Below, in pieces: positions 18,841-26,340 of a stretch of DNA of 37,986 bases. The DNA comes from Bacteroides fluxus YIT 12057. GTDB lineage: Bacteria; Bacteroidota; Bacteroidia; Bacteroidales; Bacteroidaceae. Location of the stretch: assembly GCF_000195635.1 (NCBI RefSeq), contig NZ_GL882619.1, positions 1-37,986 on the forward strand. Direction: 5' to 3'. Below the pieces are notes generated by a model. That model was not told the origin of the DNA. It did not search any database and worked only from the letters and a program-made list of their open reading frames with translations. Every line of letters begins with the position of its first letter. The stretch's first letter is position 1. The position numbers and the translations under genes are program-made.

Positions 18841-19673
18841 ATGAAGAAAGATGTGATAATCCTAACCGGAGCCGGCCAGATAGGCATGGCAATAGCCCGC
18901 AGGATGGGCTACGGAAAGAAAATTGTTATCGGAGACAAAAAAACAGAAAATGCCGGAGCGATTGCCGGGATAATGAATGGGCGGGATTCGACGCCGTCCC
19001 CGTGGAAACGGACCTCTCCTCAAGGGAATCCGTCTTAAACCTGATTGCCAAGGCACAAGAGTATGGGGAAATCAGCATGCTTATCAACTCCGCCGGAGTC
19101 TCTCCCAGCCAGGCTCCCGTAGAGGCTATCTTAAAAGTAGATTTATACGGAACAGCGGTCTTGCTAGAAGAAGTCGGAAAGGTAATCGGAAATGGTGGCG
19201 TGGGAGTGACGATTTCCAGCCAGTCGGGACACCGGATGCCGGCATTGACACCTGAAGAGGACAGATTGCTCGCCACCACACCCGCCGAAGAACTACTCTC
19301 GTTGGATATCCTGCAACCGGAACATATCCGGGACACGCTGCACGCCTACCAGATGGCCAAACGCTGCAACGTGAAACGAGTAATGGCGGAAGCGGTGAAA
19401 TGGGGCGAGCGTGGCGCACGCATCAACTCCATCTCGCCAGGCATCGTCGTAACACCGTTGGCGCTTGATGAACTCAACGGTCCGAGAGGCGATTTTTACA
19501 GGAACATGTTCGCCAAATGTCCGGCCGGTCGCCCCGGTACGGCAGACGAAATCGCTAATGTAGCCGAGTTGCTGATGAGTGACTGTGGCTCATTCATCAC
19601 GGGTGCCGATTTCCTCATAGATGGTGGTGCCACAGCATCCTACTTCTATGGTCCGCTAAGCCCCGAAAGATAA
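18841..19673 (+). pseudogene. Short-chain dehydrogenase/reductase (SDR), interrupted by a one-base frameshift
   Basis: Two overlapping frames together make one SDR of about 277 residues. The first (18841 to about 18980) gives the Rossmann start MKKDVIILTGAGQIGMAIARR. The second, in the next frame from about 18981, continues AGFDAVPVETDLSS, NSAGVSPSQAP, a SSQSG serine strand, the YxxxK catalytic motif as YQMAK (Tyr codon at 19347), SPGIVVTPL, and the family ending GADFLIDGG. The junction lies in AATGGGCGGG near 18979, where one base appears to be missing. If real, the frame-1 product ends at 19038 after 65 residues without an active site. A GTG at 19002 could restart translation of the C-terminal part, but that lacks the NAD-binding motif. 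A sequencing error or slippage in the G-run are alternatives. Natural substrate unknown. Confidence 0.8.
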
Positions 19674-19722
19674 AACAACCTTATGAAAAAGATTCCAAGC
19701 GGAAGCAGAAGAAGTTCAATAA

Positions 19723-19761
19723 ATAAAAACCCGGTTTTACATTGTAAGGTGTAAAACCGGG
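19723..19761 (-). terminator. Rho-independent terminator of tRNA-Ser
   Basis: CCCGGTTTTAC (19730-19740) and GTAAAACCGGG (19751-19761) form an 11-bp perfect stem with a 10-base loop. On the minus strand it is followed by TTTTTATTT, so it terminates leftward transcripts from the tRNA gene. The frameshifted dehydrogenase converges on it from the left. Confidence 0.88.
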
Positions 19762-19799
19762 GGTAATCCTTGTAAATCACTGATTATCAATATTTACAG

Positions 19800-19884
19800 C
19801 GGAGAGACAGGGATTCGAACCCCGGGTGCCTCGCAGCACAACGGTTTTCAAGACCGCCGCAATCGACCACTCTGCCACCTCTCC
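19800..19884 (-). tRNA. tRNA-Ser (anticodon TGA)
   Basis: On the minus strand an 85-base tRNA begins GGAGAGG and ends in the pairing TCTCTCC plus discriminator G. The anticodon loop reads CTTGAAAA with anticodon TGA. A long variable arm, typical of class II serine tRNAs, lies before the T-arm with GGTTCGAATCC. The CCA end is not encoded (the next bases are CTG), so it must be added after transcription. It has its own promoter and terminator. Confidence 0.96.
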
Positions 19885-19923
19885 AAAACTTCATTTAAGA
19901 AATGCTTCTCTCTTAAAGCGGTG

Positions 19924-19954
19924 CAAAGATACAAATCATTTTTTATTCTACAAA
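19924..19954 (-). promoter_or_regulatory. Promoter of tRNA-Ser
   Basis: The minus strand reads TTTG (19951-19954), a 19-base spacer, then TATCTTTG (19924-19931). Both elements and the spacing match the Bacteroidetes housekeeping consensus exactly. Transcription would begin about 30 bases before the mature tRNA. Confidence 0.85.
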
Positions 19955-20110
19955 CTTTTCTGCACAAAAACAGAGCAACTATACTAAAATTCTTGTTTAT
20001 ACCCACTACGGAACAAGCGTAATGACATTAAGGTTATTTGTTGAAATTTATCAAAGACAAGAGAGCGTTTTACAACTTACTGGTTATCAATACACTTACA
20101 AAGAGCCGCA

Positions 20111-20195
20111 TTCAGTATATGATTGAACCCTATTCAATATACGATTGAATAGCATTCACTATACGACTGAATTAGGTTCAGAATACAACAGTTCC
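20111..20195. repeat. Tandem palindrome array, 22-bp period
   Basis: Three copies of a 17-bp palindrome, consensus TTCAnTATACGAnTGAA, start at 20111, 20133 and 20155; a degenerate fourth (TTCAGAATACAAC) starts at 20177. The period is exactly 22 bp. The second copy is a perfect TTCAAT/ATTGAA inverted repeat around ATACG. The 5-base linkers (CCCTA, TAGCA, TTAGG) are not conserved, so the palindrome itself appears to be what is kept. It lies about 200-320 bases upstream of pflB in the 544-base gene-free stretch from 19885 to 20428, and may be an operator array. Confidence 0.75.
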
Positions 20196-20205
20196 TTAAA
20201 CTTAC

Positions 20206-20221
20206 ATTATTTGTAAATAAT
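20206..20221. promoter_or_regulatory. 16-bp palindrome upstream of pflB
   Basis: ATTATTTGTAAATAAT is a perfect inverted repeat (7-bp arms, GT centre). It lies about 220 bases before pflB and could be a regulator site; AT-rich palindromes also occur by chance. Confidence 0.3.
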
Positions 20222-20320
20222 ACAGATTATGATCCGATTCTTGTTTCAGTTCATAAACCACATATAAAGAAAGTCTTGACATCTCTACTACCCCGGACAT
20301 TCACTACCTAATAATAGTTA

Positions 20321-20342
20321 TTTTATGCTGTTCAACATAAAA
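20321..20342. promoter_or_regulatory. Inverted repeat just upstream of the pflB -7 box
   Basis: TTTTATG and CATAAAA form 7-bp arms around an 8-base centre. The element ends 38 bases before the putative pflB -7 box, a position suited to an activator or repressor site. Confidence 0.35.
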
Positions 20343-20380
20343 AGGGGAATCTCTCTTATAAAATTACGGAATTTATTCAG

Positions 20381-20388
20381 TATTTTTG
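20381..20388 (+). promoter_or_regulatory. Putative -7 box of pflB-pflA
   Basis: TATTTTTG followed by CA matches TAnnTTTG and lies 40 bases before the pflB start. No TTTG is present at the usual -33 spacing. Confidence 0.55.
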
Positions 20389-20428
20389 CACGCTCTAAAG
20401 GATAACATTAGATAACCCACTTAACAAA

Positions 20429-22666
20429 ATGAATTTTATGGAATTGAACAAAACCTTTATAGACGGGCTTTGGAGCAAAGAAATCAATGTCAGTGATTTC
20501 GTCAGTAAAAACATCACACCCTATACCGGTGACGCTTCTTTCCTGCAAGGACCTACCGAGCGCACCAAACGAATCTGGGACCTTTGCCTGAAAGCACTTG
20601 AAGAAGAAAGAAACAATAATGGCGTCCGTGCATTGGATAACGTAACAGTGTCCACCATTACATCACATAAAGCAGGCTATATTGACAAAGAAAACGAGCT
20701 TATCGTCGGACTGCAGACAGACGAATTATTGAAACGTGCCATCAAACCCTTCGGCGGCATCAATGTAGTAGCCAAAGCATGCCGCGAAAACGGAATCGAA
20801 GTGGATGAAAAGGTAAAAGATATCTTCACCCACTATCGCAAGACCCACAATGACGGTGTATTCGATGTATATACAGAAGAAATCCGTTCCTTCCGTTCAT
20901 TGGGCTTCCTTACCGGTCTGCCGGATAATTATGCCCGTGGACGTATCATCGGCGACTACCGCCGTCTGGCCCTCTATGGCATAGACCGTCTGATTGAAGC
21001 CAAAAAAGAGGACTTGCACAATCTTACAGGCCCGATGACAGAAGCGCGCATCCGCTTGCGTGAAGAAGTGGCAGAGCAGATTAAAGCTTTAAAAGACATC
21101 AAGGTGATGGGTGAATACTACGGACTCGACCTCAGTCGTCCGGCTACATCGGCACAGGAAGCCGTACAATGGGTATATATGGCATACCTGGCTGCTGTCA
21201 AAGAGCAGGACGGCGCAGCCATGTCATTGGGAAATGTATCCTCCTTCCTTGACATTTATATCGAATACGATCTGGCTCACGGCAATATTGACGAAACCTT
21301 TGCACAGGAGCTGATCGACCAGTTTGTTATCAAATTACGCATGGTCCGCCACCTGCGCATGCAGTCATACAACGATATTTTTGCCGGAGACCCCACGTGG
21401 GTGACCGAATCTATCGGAGGCCGCTTCAACGACGGACGCGTAAAAGTAACAAAGACTTCTTTCCGCTTCCTGCAAACCCTGTACAACCTCGGCCCCTCTC
21501 CCGAACCTAACATGACGGTACTGTGGAGTCCCGAACTGCCTGAAGGTTTCAAGGATTTCTGCGCGCAAGTATCGGTAGACACTAGTTCCATCCAATATGA
21601 AAATGACAATCTGATGCGCGAAGTGCGTAACTGTGACGATTATGGCATTGCCTGCTGCGTATCCTACCAAGCCATCGGCAAGCAAATCCAATTCTTCGGA
21701 GCACGCGCCAACCTTGCCAAGGCATTGTTGCTCGCCATCAACGGTGGACGCTGCGAAAATACCGGAACTGTAATGGTAAAGGGTATTCCTGTGTTAACCA
21801 GTGACACTCTGAACTTCGAAGAAGTAATGGTCAACTATAAGAAAGTGCTGACTGAAATTGCCCGTGTCTATAACGAAGCAATGAACATCATCCACTACAT
21901 GCACGACAAGTATTACTATGAAAAGGCCCAGATGGCATTCATTGATACTGATCCCCGCATCAACCTGGCATACGGTGTTGCCGGACTTTCCATTGCCATC
22001 GACTCCCTCTCTGCCATCAAGAATGCCAAAGTAACTGCCCGTCGCAATGACATTGGGCTGACAGAAGGCTTTGATATTGAAGGCTCTTTCCCCTGCTTTG
22101 GCAACAACGATGACCGTGTGGATCACCTTGGAGTGGATTTGGTGTATTACTTCAGCGAAGAATTGAAGAAACTGCCCGTTTACAAGAATGCACGGCCTAC
22201 CCTCTCCTTGCTGACCATCACCTCCAATGTGATGTACGGCAAGAAGACCGGTGCCACTCCGGACGGACGCGCCAAAGGAGTAGCTTTTGCTCCGGGTGCC
22301 AACCCGATGCATGGACGTGACAAGAATGGTGCCATCGCTTCCTTGAGTTCTGTTGCCAAATTACGCTACCGTGACTCACAGGATGGTATCAGCAACACGT
22401 TCTCCATCGTTCCCAAGTCATTGGGTCCCACACCCGAAGAGCGGGTAGAAAACCTGGTGACCATGATGGACGGTTACTTTACTAAAGGTGCACACCATCT
22501 GAACGTAAATGTACTGAATCGTGAAATGCTGGAAGATGCCATGGAACATCCCGAAAAATATCCGCAGCTCACGATCCGTGTTTCCGGTTATGCCGTAAAC
22601 TTTGTGAAGTTGAGCCGTGAGCATCAGTTAGAAGTCATCAGTCGCTCATTCCACGAAAGAATGTAA
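20429..22666 (+). CDS. pflB: Pyruvate formate-lyase (formate C-acetyltransferase)
   Basis: A 745-residue cytoplasmic glycyl-radical enzyme converting pyruvate and CoA to acetyl-CoA and formate during anaerobic growth. The active-site cysteine pair is Cys409-Cys410 in GIACCVSYQ. The radical glycine is Gly720 in [10 protein letters not shown], 25 residues from the C-terminus. Substrate-pocket motifs of true pyruvate formate-lyase (rather than glycerol or choline lyases) include [16 protein letters not shown] and [21 protein letters not shown]. The length is close to the E. coli enzyme. Met1 or Met4 (MELNKTF) may be the start. The activase gene follows after two bases, so the two form an operon. 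Confidence 0.97.
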   Translation: MNFMELNKTFIDGLWSKEINVSDFVSKNITPYTGDASFLQGPTERTKRIWDLCLKALEEERNNNGVRALDNVTVSTITSHKAGYIDKENELIVGLQTDELLKRAIKPFGGINVVAKACRENGIEVDEKVKDIFTHYRKTHNDGVFDVYTEEIRSFRSLGFLTGLPDNYARGRIIGDYRRLALYGIDRLIEAKKEDLHNLTGPMTEARIRLREEVAEQIKALKDIKVMGEYYGLDLSRPATSAQEAVQWVYMAYLAAVKEQDGAAMSLGNVSSFLDIYIEYDLAHGNIDETFAQELIDQFVIKLRMVRHLRMQSYNDIFAGDPTWVTESIGGRFNDGRVKVTKTSFRFLQTLYNLGPSPEPNMTVLWSPELPEGFKDFCAQVSVDTSSIQYENDNLMREVRNCDDYGIACCVSYQAIGKQIQFFGARANLAKALLLAINGGRCENTGTVMVKGIPVLTSDTLNFEEVMVNYKKVLTEIARVYNEAMNIIHYMHDKYYYEKAQMAFIDTDPRINLAYGVAGLSIAIDSLSAIKNAKVTARRNDIGLTEGFDIEGSFPCFGNNDDRVDHLGVDLVYYFSEELKKLPVYKNARPTLSLLTITSNVMYGKKTGATPDGRAKGVAFAPGANPMHGRDKNGAIASLSSVAKLRYRDSQDGISNTFSIVPKSLGPTPEERVENLVTMMDGYFTKGAHHLNVNVLNREMLEDAMEHPEKYPQLTIRVSGYAVNFVKLSREHQLEVISRSFHERM

Positions 22667-22668
22667 TT

Positions 22669-23394
22669 ATGATAAACGTACACTCTTATGAAAGTATGGG
22701 AACATTCGACGGGCCGGGTCTCCGGCTCGTCGTTTTCCTTCAAGGATGCCCTTTCCGCTGTCTCTATTGCGCCAATCCGGATACAATAGACGTAAAAGGC
22801 GGTATTCCCACCTCTCCGGATGAAATTTTGCAGATGGCGATCAGCCAGAAAGCCTTTTTCGGCAAGAAAGGAGGAATCACCTTTTCCGGTGGAGAGCCCA
22901 CTTTACAGGCAGAAGCCTTAATTCCCCTATTTAAAGAGCTGAAAGCAAATGGCATCCACATCTGCCTGGACAGTAACGGAGGAATATGGAACGATAAAGT
23001 AGAAGAATTATTCAGTCTGACAGACTTAGTACTGCTCGATATCAAGCAATTCAATCCGGAACGCCACCGCATACTGACAGGACGCGGCAATGAACAAACC
23101 TTGCATACTGCCTCCTGGCTGGAAGAACAGGGACATCCATTCTGGTTACGTTACGTATTGGTTCCTGGATATAGTGATGCAGAAAAAGATATACGCGACC
23201 TCGGTAAAAGCCTCGGCAAATTCAAGAACATCCAACGGGTAGAGATACTTCCATACCATCGCTTGGGCGTACATAAGTATGAAGCCATGGGCTGGGACTA
23301 CAAACTGAAAGATGTGAAAGAAAATACTTCCGAACAACTGTCACATGCCGAGAACCTGTTCCGGGAATATTTTTCAAATGTAGTGGTGAACTGA
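22669..23394 (+). CDS. pflA: Pyruvate formate-lyase activating enzyme
   Basis: A 241-residue radical SAM enzyme that installs the glycyl radical on pyruvate formate-lyase. The iron-sulfur motif is Cys27-x3-Cys31-x2-Cys34 in GCPFRCLYCANPDT. GGEPTLQ and the YVLVPGYSD and LPYHRLGVHKYEAMG segments are typical of the family. It starts two bases after pflB and is co-transcribed with it. Its stop lies 21 bases from the stop of a convergent gene. Confidence 0.96.
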   Translation: MINVHSYESMGTFDGPGLRLVVFLQGCPFRCLYCANPDTIDVKGGIPTSPDEILQMAISQKAFFGKKGGITFSGGEPTLQAEALIPLFKELKANGIHICLDSNGGIWNDKVEELFSLTDLVLLDIKQFNPERHRILTGRGNEQTLHTASWLEEQGHPFWLRYVLVPGYSDAEKDIRDLGKSLGKFKNIQRVEILPYHRLGVHKYEAMGWDYKLKDVKENTSEQLSHAENLFREYFSNVVVN

Positions 23395-23415
23395 GCAACG
23401 CTCAAATCCCGTGCA

Positions 23416-24723
23416 TCAATAAGTCAGGCGGATTCCCGCCTGCAATGTAAAGTTACAAGGATTTTCCTTACGTATGGTCTGCACGTCAGAACCATCGTCA
23501 AAGAAATAAGAAACTCCCGGCTCTACATACAATCCAACCTTATCGCTTACGTTATACTGCGCTCCCACGGCACCCATTACCGATAACTGTAAAGGCTTCA
23601 CCGTTTCGTTCTCACTCCCAATCTTCCCGTACACACACTTCTCTACAGCACCGCCTGCCGAAACATACATCGTGAAAGATTTCTTATCTACAAAATTCCA
23701 GTTGGCACGTACAGGGATACCTATATAGTGCAACTTCTGGCTCAACTTTTCCGAACTGTCATCAAACTTCACATCCGAAGCAAGATAGGTATAAGTCAAA
23801 CCTGTTTCTACCGAGAATCCTTTTGCCAGATTCTTTCGTACAGAAAGCCCGAAACTCAAAGGTTGCTTATGATCAATGGATTCTATGCTTCTCTCGCGCT
23901 TACGCAAATATGGCAAGCCGTCTTTAAAGAATACTTCCTGGCCTTCGGGAATAGAAACAATACCGTTACCCATAGCCATAAAATCAAGTTTTCCGGAATT
24001 CACGCCATAATCATACGCAGGTCCGTACTGGTCACCGCCATTTCCCAATACATTGCCCAAACCGCCTGTATTTCCGATTCCCAATCCTACAGACCATCCG
24101 TTCGACCTGGAAGAGGATTTACGCTCAACAGGAAGTTGCAACTTATCTTTCCCGGACGGACGCCGACGTTCCATTTGCCTGTTTTCCGGTTCTTCAACCT
24201 CCTTTGCCTCTGTATTTGCCGTAACAACCGGAGTTTCGTTACCGGAATCATCCACTACCTCAACCGGTGTTCCAGAAGACACCAATTCCTCCTCTTGTCC
24301 GGTTAAAGGTTCAATATGCTGTGCAACCAGTGAATGAGTCGGGGCAGGAGCCATTGATGAACTATTACGTGCTTCATAAACAGGTTTAGTTGCATCTGTC
24401 TGTGCCGAAGGGGCCGTCCGTTCGGGCAAAATATCCGGAGCCACAGCCAAAGCAGGCATATTGGCACGGCGCACTTCATCCCCTATCGGACTTTGCAACA
24501 GCCACAAACTGACGGATGATACAGCTACCAACAATACAGCAGCCGCAGCTGTAGCCCAACGGCGGAAAGGAATGAACTTCTGTTTTCCGATAACTGGAGG
24601 TGTGGAAACGGACAGTTCCTTCTCCAACCGCTCCCAACCGGAAGCGGGTATCGGTTCAGAATAATCTTCCAACCGCTCCTTTATCTTTTTCATCCACAAT
24701 TCATCTTCCATACGTTCTTTCAT
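23416..24723 (-). CDS. Putative anti-sigma factor fused to an outer-membrane beta-barrel-like domain
   Basis: A 435-residue protein with no N-terminal signal peptide. The first 50 residues are charged and helical and include the motif IPASGWERLEKEL. A single transmembrane helix (about 56-76, WATAAAAVLLVAVSS) follows. A low-complexity, proline/glutamate-rich linker spans about 80-205. The last 230 residues read as alternating beta strands (SFGLSVRKNLAKGFSVETGL, YVEPGVSYFF) and end in an aromatic residue, as in PorT/OMP-type small barrels. The start codon directly abuts the stop of the ECF sigma gene (TAAATG), so it is probably the sigma factor's membrane partner. The N-terminus would be cytoplasmic. 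Anti-sigma function is inferred from position and topology. Confidence 0.7.
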   Translation of the reverse strand: MKERMEDELWMKKIKERLEDYSEPIPASGWERLEKELSVSTPPVIGKQKFIPFRRWATAAAAVLLVAVSSVSLWLLQSPIGDEVRRANMPALAVAPDILPERTAPSAQTDATKPVYEARNSSSMAPAPTHSLVAQHIEPLTGQEEELVSSGTPVEVVDDSGNETPVVTANTEAKEVEEPENRQMERRRPSGKDKLQLPVERKSSSRSNGWSVGLGIGNTGGLGNVLGNGGDQYGPAYDYGVNSGKLDFMAMGNGIVSIPEGQEVFFKDGLPYLRKRERSIESIDHKQPLSFGLSVRKNLAKGFSVETGLTYTYLASDVKFDDSSEKLSQKLHYIGIPVRANWNFVDKKSFTMYVSAGGAVEKCVYGKIGSENETVKPLQLSVMGAVGAQYNVSDKVGLYVEPGVSYFFDDGSDVQTIRKENPCNFTLQAGIRLTY

Positions 24724-25272
24724 TTATGTATTTTTTTTCATCCACTCGCGTACTTTCGTGGCTAAAGCCGCCTTGGCACGCGTTAGCTGCGAGGCTGATG
24801 ATTTTTCATTAATGCCCAACATCTGGGCTATCTCTTTATGGGGCTTTTCTTCAAAAACATATAAATTGAACACGGTACGGTAACCGGCAGGCAGTTCACT
24901 GATAAACTGCATCAGTACTTTTTGGGGAATGACATCCACAATCGAAGCTTCCGGATCTTCATACGCCTCAGGCGCATTATCCAATGTAGACGACTGGGAC
25001 ATTACATCATTTTTCCGCAAAAATTGCAGCACCGTATTTACCATCACACGTTCCATCCACGCACGCAAAGAACCCTCGCCCCGCCACGTAAATTTATCAA
25101 AAGAATCGAACAGTTTCAAGAAACCGTCATGCATCAGATCCTGTGCAATCTCCCTGTCACCGGCATAACGTAGGCAAACGCTGAGCATGCGTCCCGCATA
25201 GCGCTCATACAGCTCCTTGCGAGCAAGATTATCTCCCTGCCTGCACCGTTCTGCCAATTCCAATTCTTCCAT
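24724..25272 (-). CDS. ECF-type RNA polymerase sigma factor
   Basis: A 182-residue sigma-70 family protein of the extracytoplasmic-function class. Region 2 includes the DLMHDGFLKLFDSFDKF segment (core RNA polymerase binding) and RAWMERVMVNTVLQFLRK. Region 4 (about 120-182) carries the HTH motif FEEKPHKEIAQMLGINEKS and SQLTRAKAALATKV. I chose the ATG at 25270-25272 (MEELELAERC); a GTG five codons upstream is possible but less likely. The gene directly abuts the putative anti-sigma gene, the standard ECF arrangement. It probably drives its own operon; the target promoter is not evident. Confidence 0.92.
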   Translation of the reverse strand: MEELELAERCRQGDNLARKELYERYAGRMLSVCLRYAGDREIAQDLMHDGFLKLFDSFDKFTWRGEGSLRAWMERVMVNTVLQFLRKNDVMSQSSTLDNAPEAYEDPEASIVDVIPQKVLMQFISELPAGYRTVFNLYVFEEKPHKEIAQMLGINEKSSASQLTRAKAALATKVREWMKKNT

Positions 25273-25314
25273 TCTTCCTATTAACACGTGTTTACCTTAT
25301 AAATACAATGGCTA

Positions 25315-25322
25315 CAAAAATA
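25315..25322 (-). promoter_or_regulatory. Possible -7 box of the ECF sigma gene
   Basis: The minus strand reads TATTTTTG, matching TAnnTTTG, 42 bases before the chosen start codon. No -33 TTTG was found at the normal spacing. Confidence 0.35.
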
Positions 25323-25452
25323 CTGCATCAGTCAGAGAAGAAAATCATACTTTTATTTCTTTAACAGTCTTCTGCGCAGTATTTAGTTCTCACCTGCATT
25401 TTTCAAATACGCAGAATGGAATTAAACTAAAAAAGAATAAAACCTACCACTT

Positions 25453-26163
25453 ATGAAGAAACAGAGAACGATATTCACGGCTTTCATGCTTTTATTTATC
25501 GCTATGCCAATGTTGCAATCCTGCCTGGACAATGATTGGGACAACCAATATCCGTCCTTGTTTGCCATAGGTACCATAAAGGTAATAGAGGAAAATGATT
25601 ATTATTTTACGCTAGACGAAGGCAGCAAGCTCTACCCGGGTGACACGACCGCCCTTTACAATTATACAGTCGTTGACGGACAGCGTGCATTTGTCTATTT
25701 CGACGAGTTAAGTGAAAAAAAAGAAGGATATGAATACAATGCCCAGATTAAGCATATAGAAAATATCCTGACTAAAGACATCTATTCCATGCCTGCCGAC
25801 AAGGAAGACAGTATAGGCGATGACCGTATCAATATCATAGAACCTTTATGGATTACAGGAGACTTCTTGAACATCAAATACCAAATTTACCATGGTAACA
25901 ATAAGGAAAAACTGCACATGCTGAATCTGGTAATAAACGAAGAACCTGCCGACGAGAATGACAAACCGGACTATCTTAACCTGGAATTCCGTCATAATGC
26001 CTACAACGACAATCCGGAAGTATTGGGTACCGGACTGGCGTCTTTCAGATTGAACAACATAGCCGATTTATTGGAAGGTAAAAAAGGATTGAATATCCGT
26101 GTCAGGAGCATTTACGATGGGGTGAAACATATCACCCTTGATTTCAAGGAAAAAGAGGAATAA
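25453..26163 (+). CDS. NigD-like lipoprotein
   Basis: A 236-residue probable lipoprotein. The signal peptide ends at the lipobox LQSC (Cys24), followed by acidic residues (LDNDWDNQYP), as is typical of surface-exposed Bacteroidetes lipoproteins. The N-terminal GTIKVIEENDYYFTLDEG and C-terminal LNIRVRS blocks match NigD-like proteins, a Bacteroides family named from a bacteriocin operon but whose general function is unknown. It stands alone: the ECF sigma gene is divergent upstream, and the next gene has its own promoter. Confidence 0.78.
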   Translation: MKKQRTIFTAFMLLFIAMPMLQSCLDNDWDNQYPSLFAIGTIKVIEENDYYFTLDEGSKLYPGDTTALYNYTVVDGQRAFVYFDELSEKKEGYEYNAQIKHIENILTKDIYSMPADKEDSIGDDRINIIEPLWITGDFLNIKYQIYHGNNKEKLHMLNLVINEEPADENDKPDYLNLEFRHNAYNDNPEVLGTGLASFRLNNIADLLEGKKGLNIRVRSIYDGVKHITLDFKEKEE

Positions 26164-26269
26164 TTCCTCCAAATTTAAATTTCAGCATCTCAATAGGGAA
26201 TATATGGGATGGCATAGCGAATATGTCATCCCATATTATTGTAGCCTCATTTCAAACGACTTCTTCCTT

Positions 26270-26305
26270 TATCTTTGTCCATTCAATATATTATTTCTAT
26301 ATTTG
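26270..26305 (+). promoter_or_regulatory. Overlapping promoter elements of the hybrid kinase gene
   Basis: TTTG (26274-26277), 20 bases, then TATATTTG (26298-26305) form a full Bacteroidetes promoter 35 bases before the start codon. The same TTTG is also the end of another -7-like box, TATCTTTG (26270-26277), so two nested start sites are possible. Confidence 0.65.
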
Positions 26306-26340
26306 CTCAATATCTGGCAAACAAACAATAGAGCAAAAAC

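Noticed and set aside
19800..19884. tRNA-Ser as an active integration site
   Set aside because: No integrase gene and no second copy of the tRNA 3-prime end were seen in the window; the terminator directly after the tRNA is intact.
20111..20195. Repeat array considered as a CRISPR
   Set aside because: The repeat is 17 bp with 5-base linkers; CRISPR repeats and spacers are each about 25-40 bp, and no cas gene is near.
25370..25416. Imperfect inverted repeat (TTCTGCG...CGCAGAA) upstream of the NigD-like gene
   Set aside because: One arm carries a 3-base bulge and the loop is long; too weak to call as an operator or terminator.
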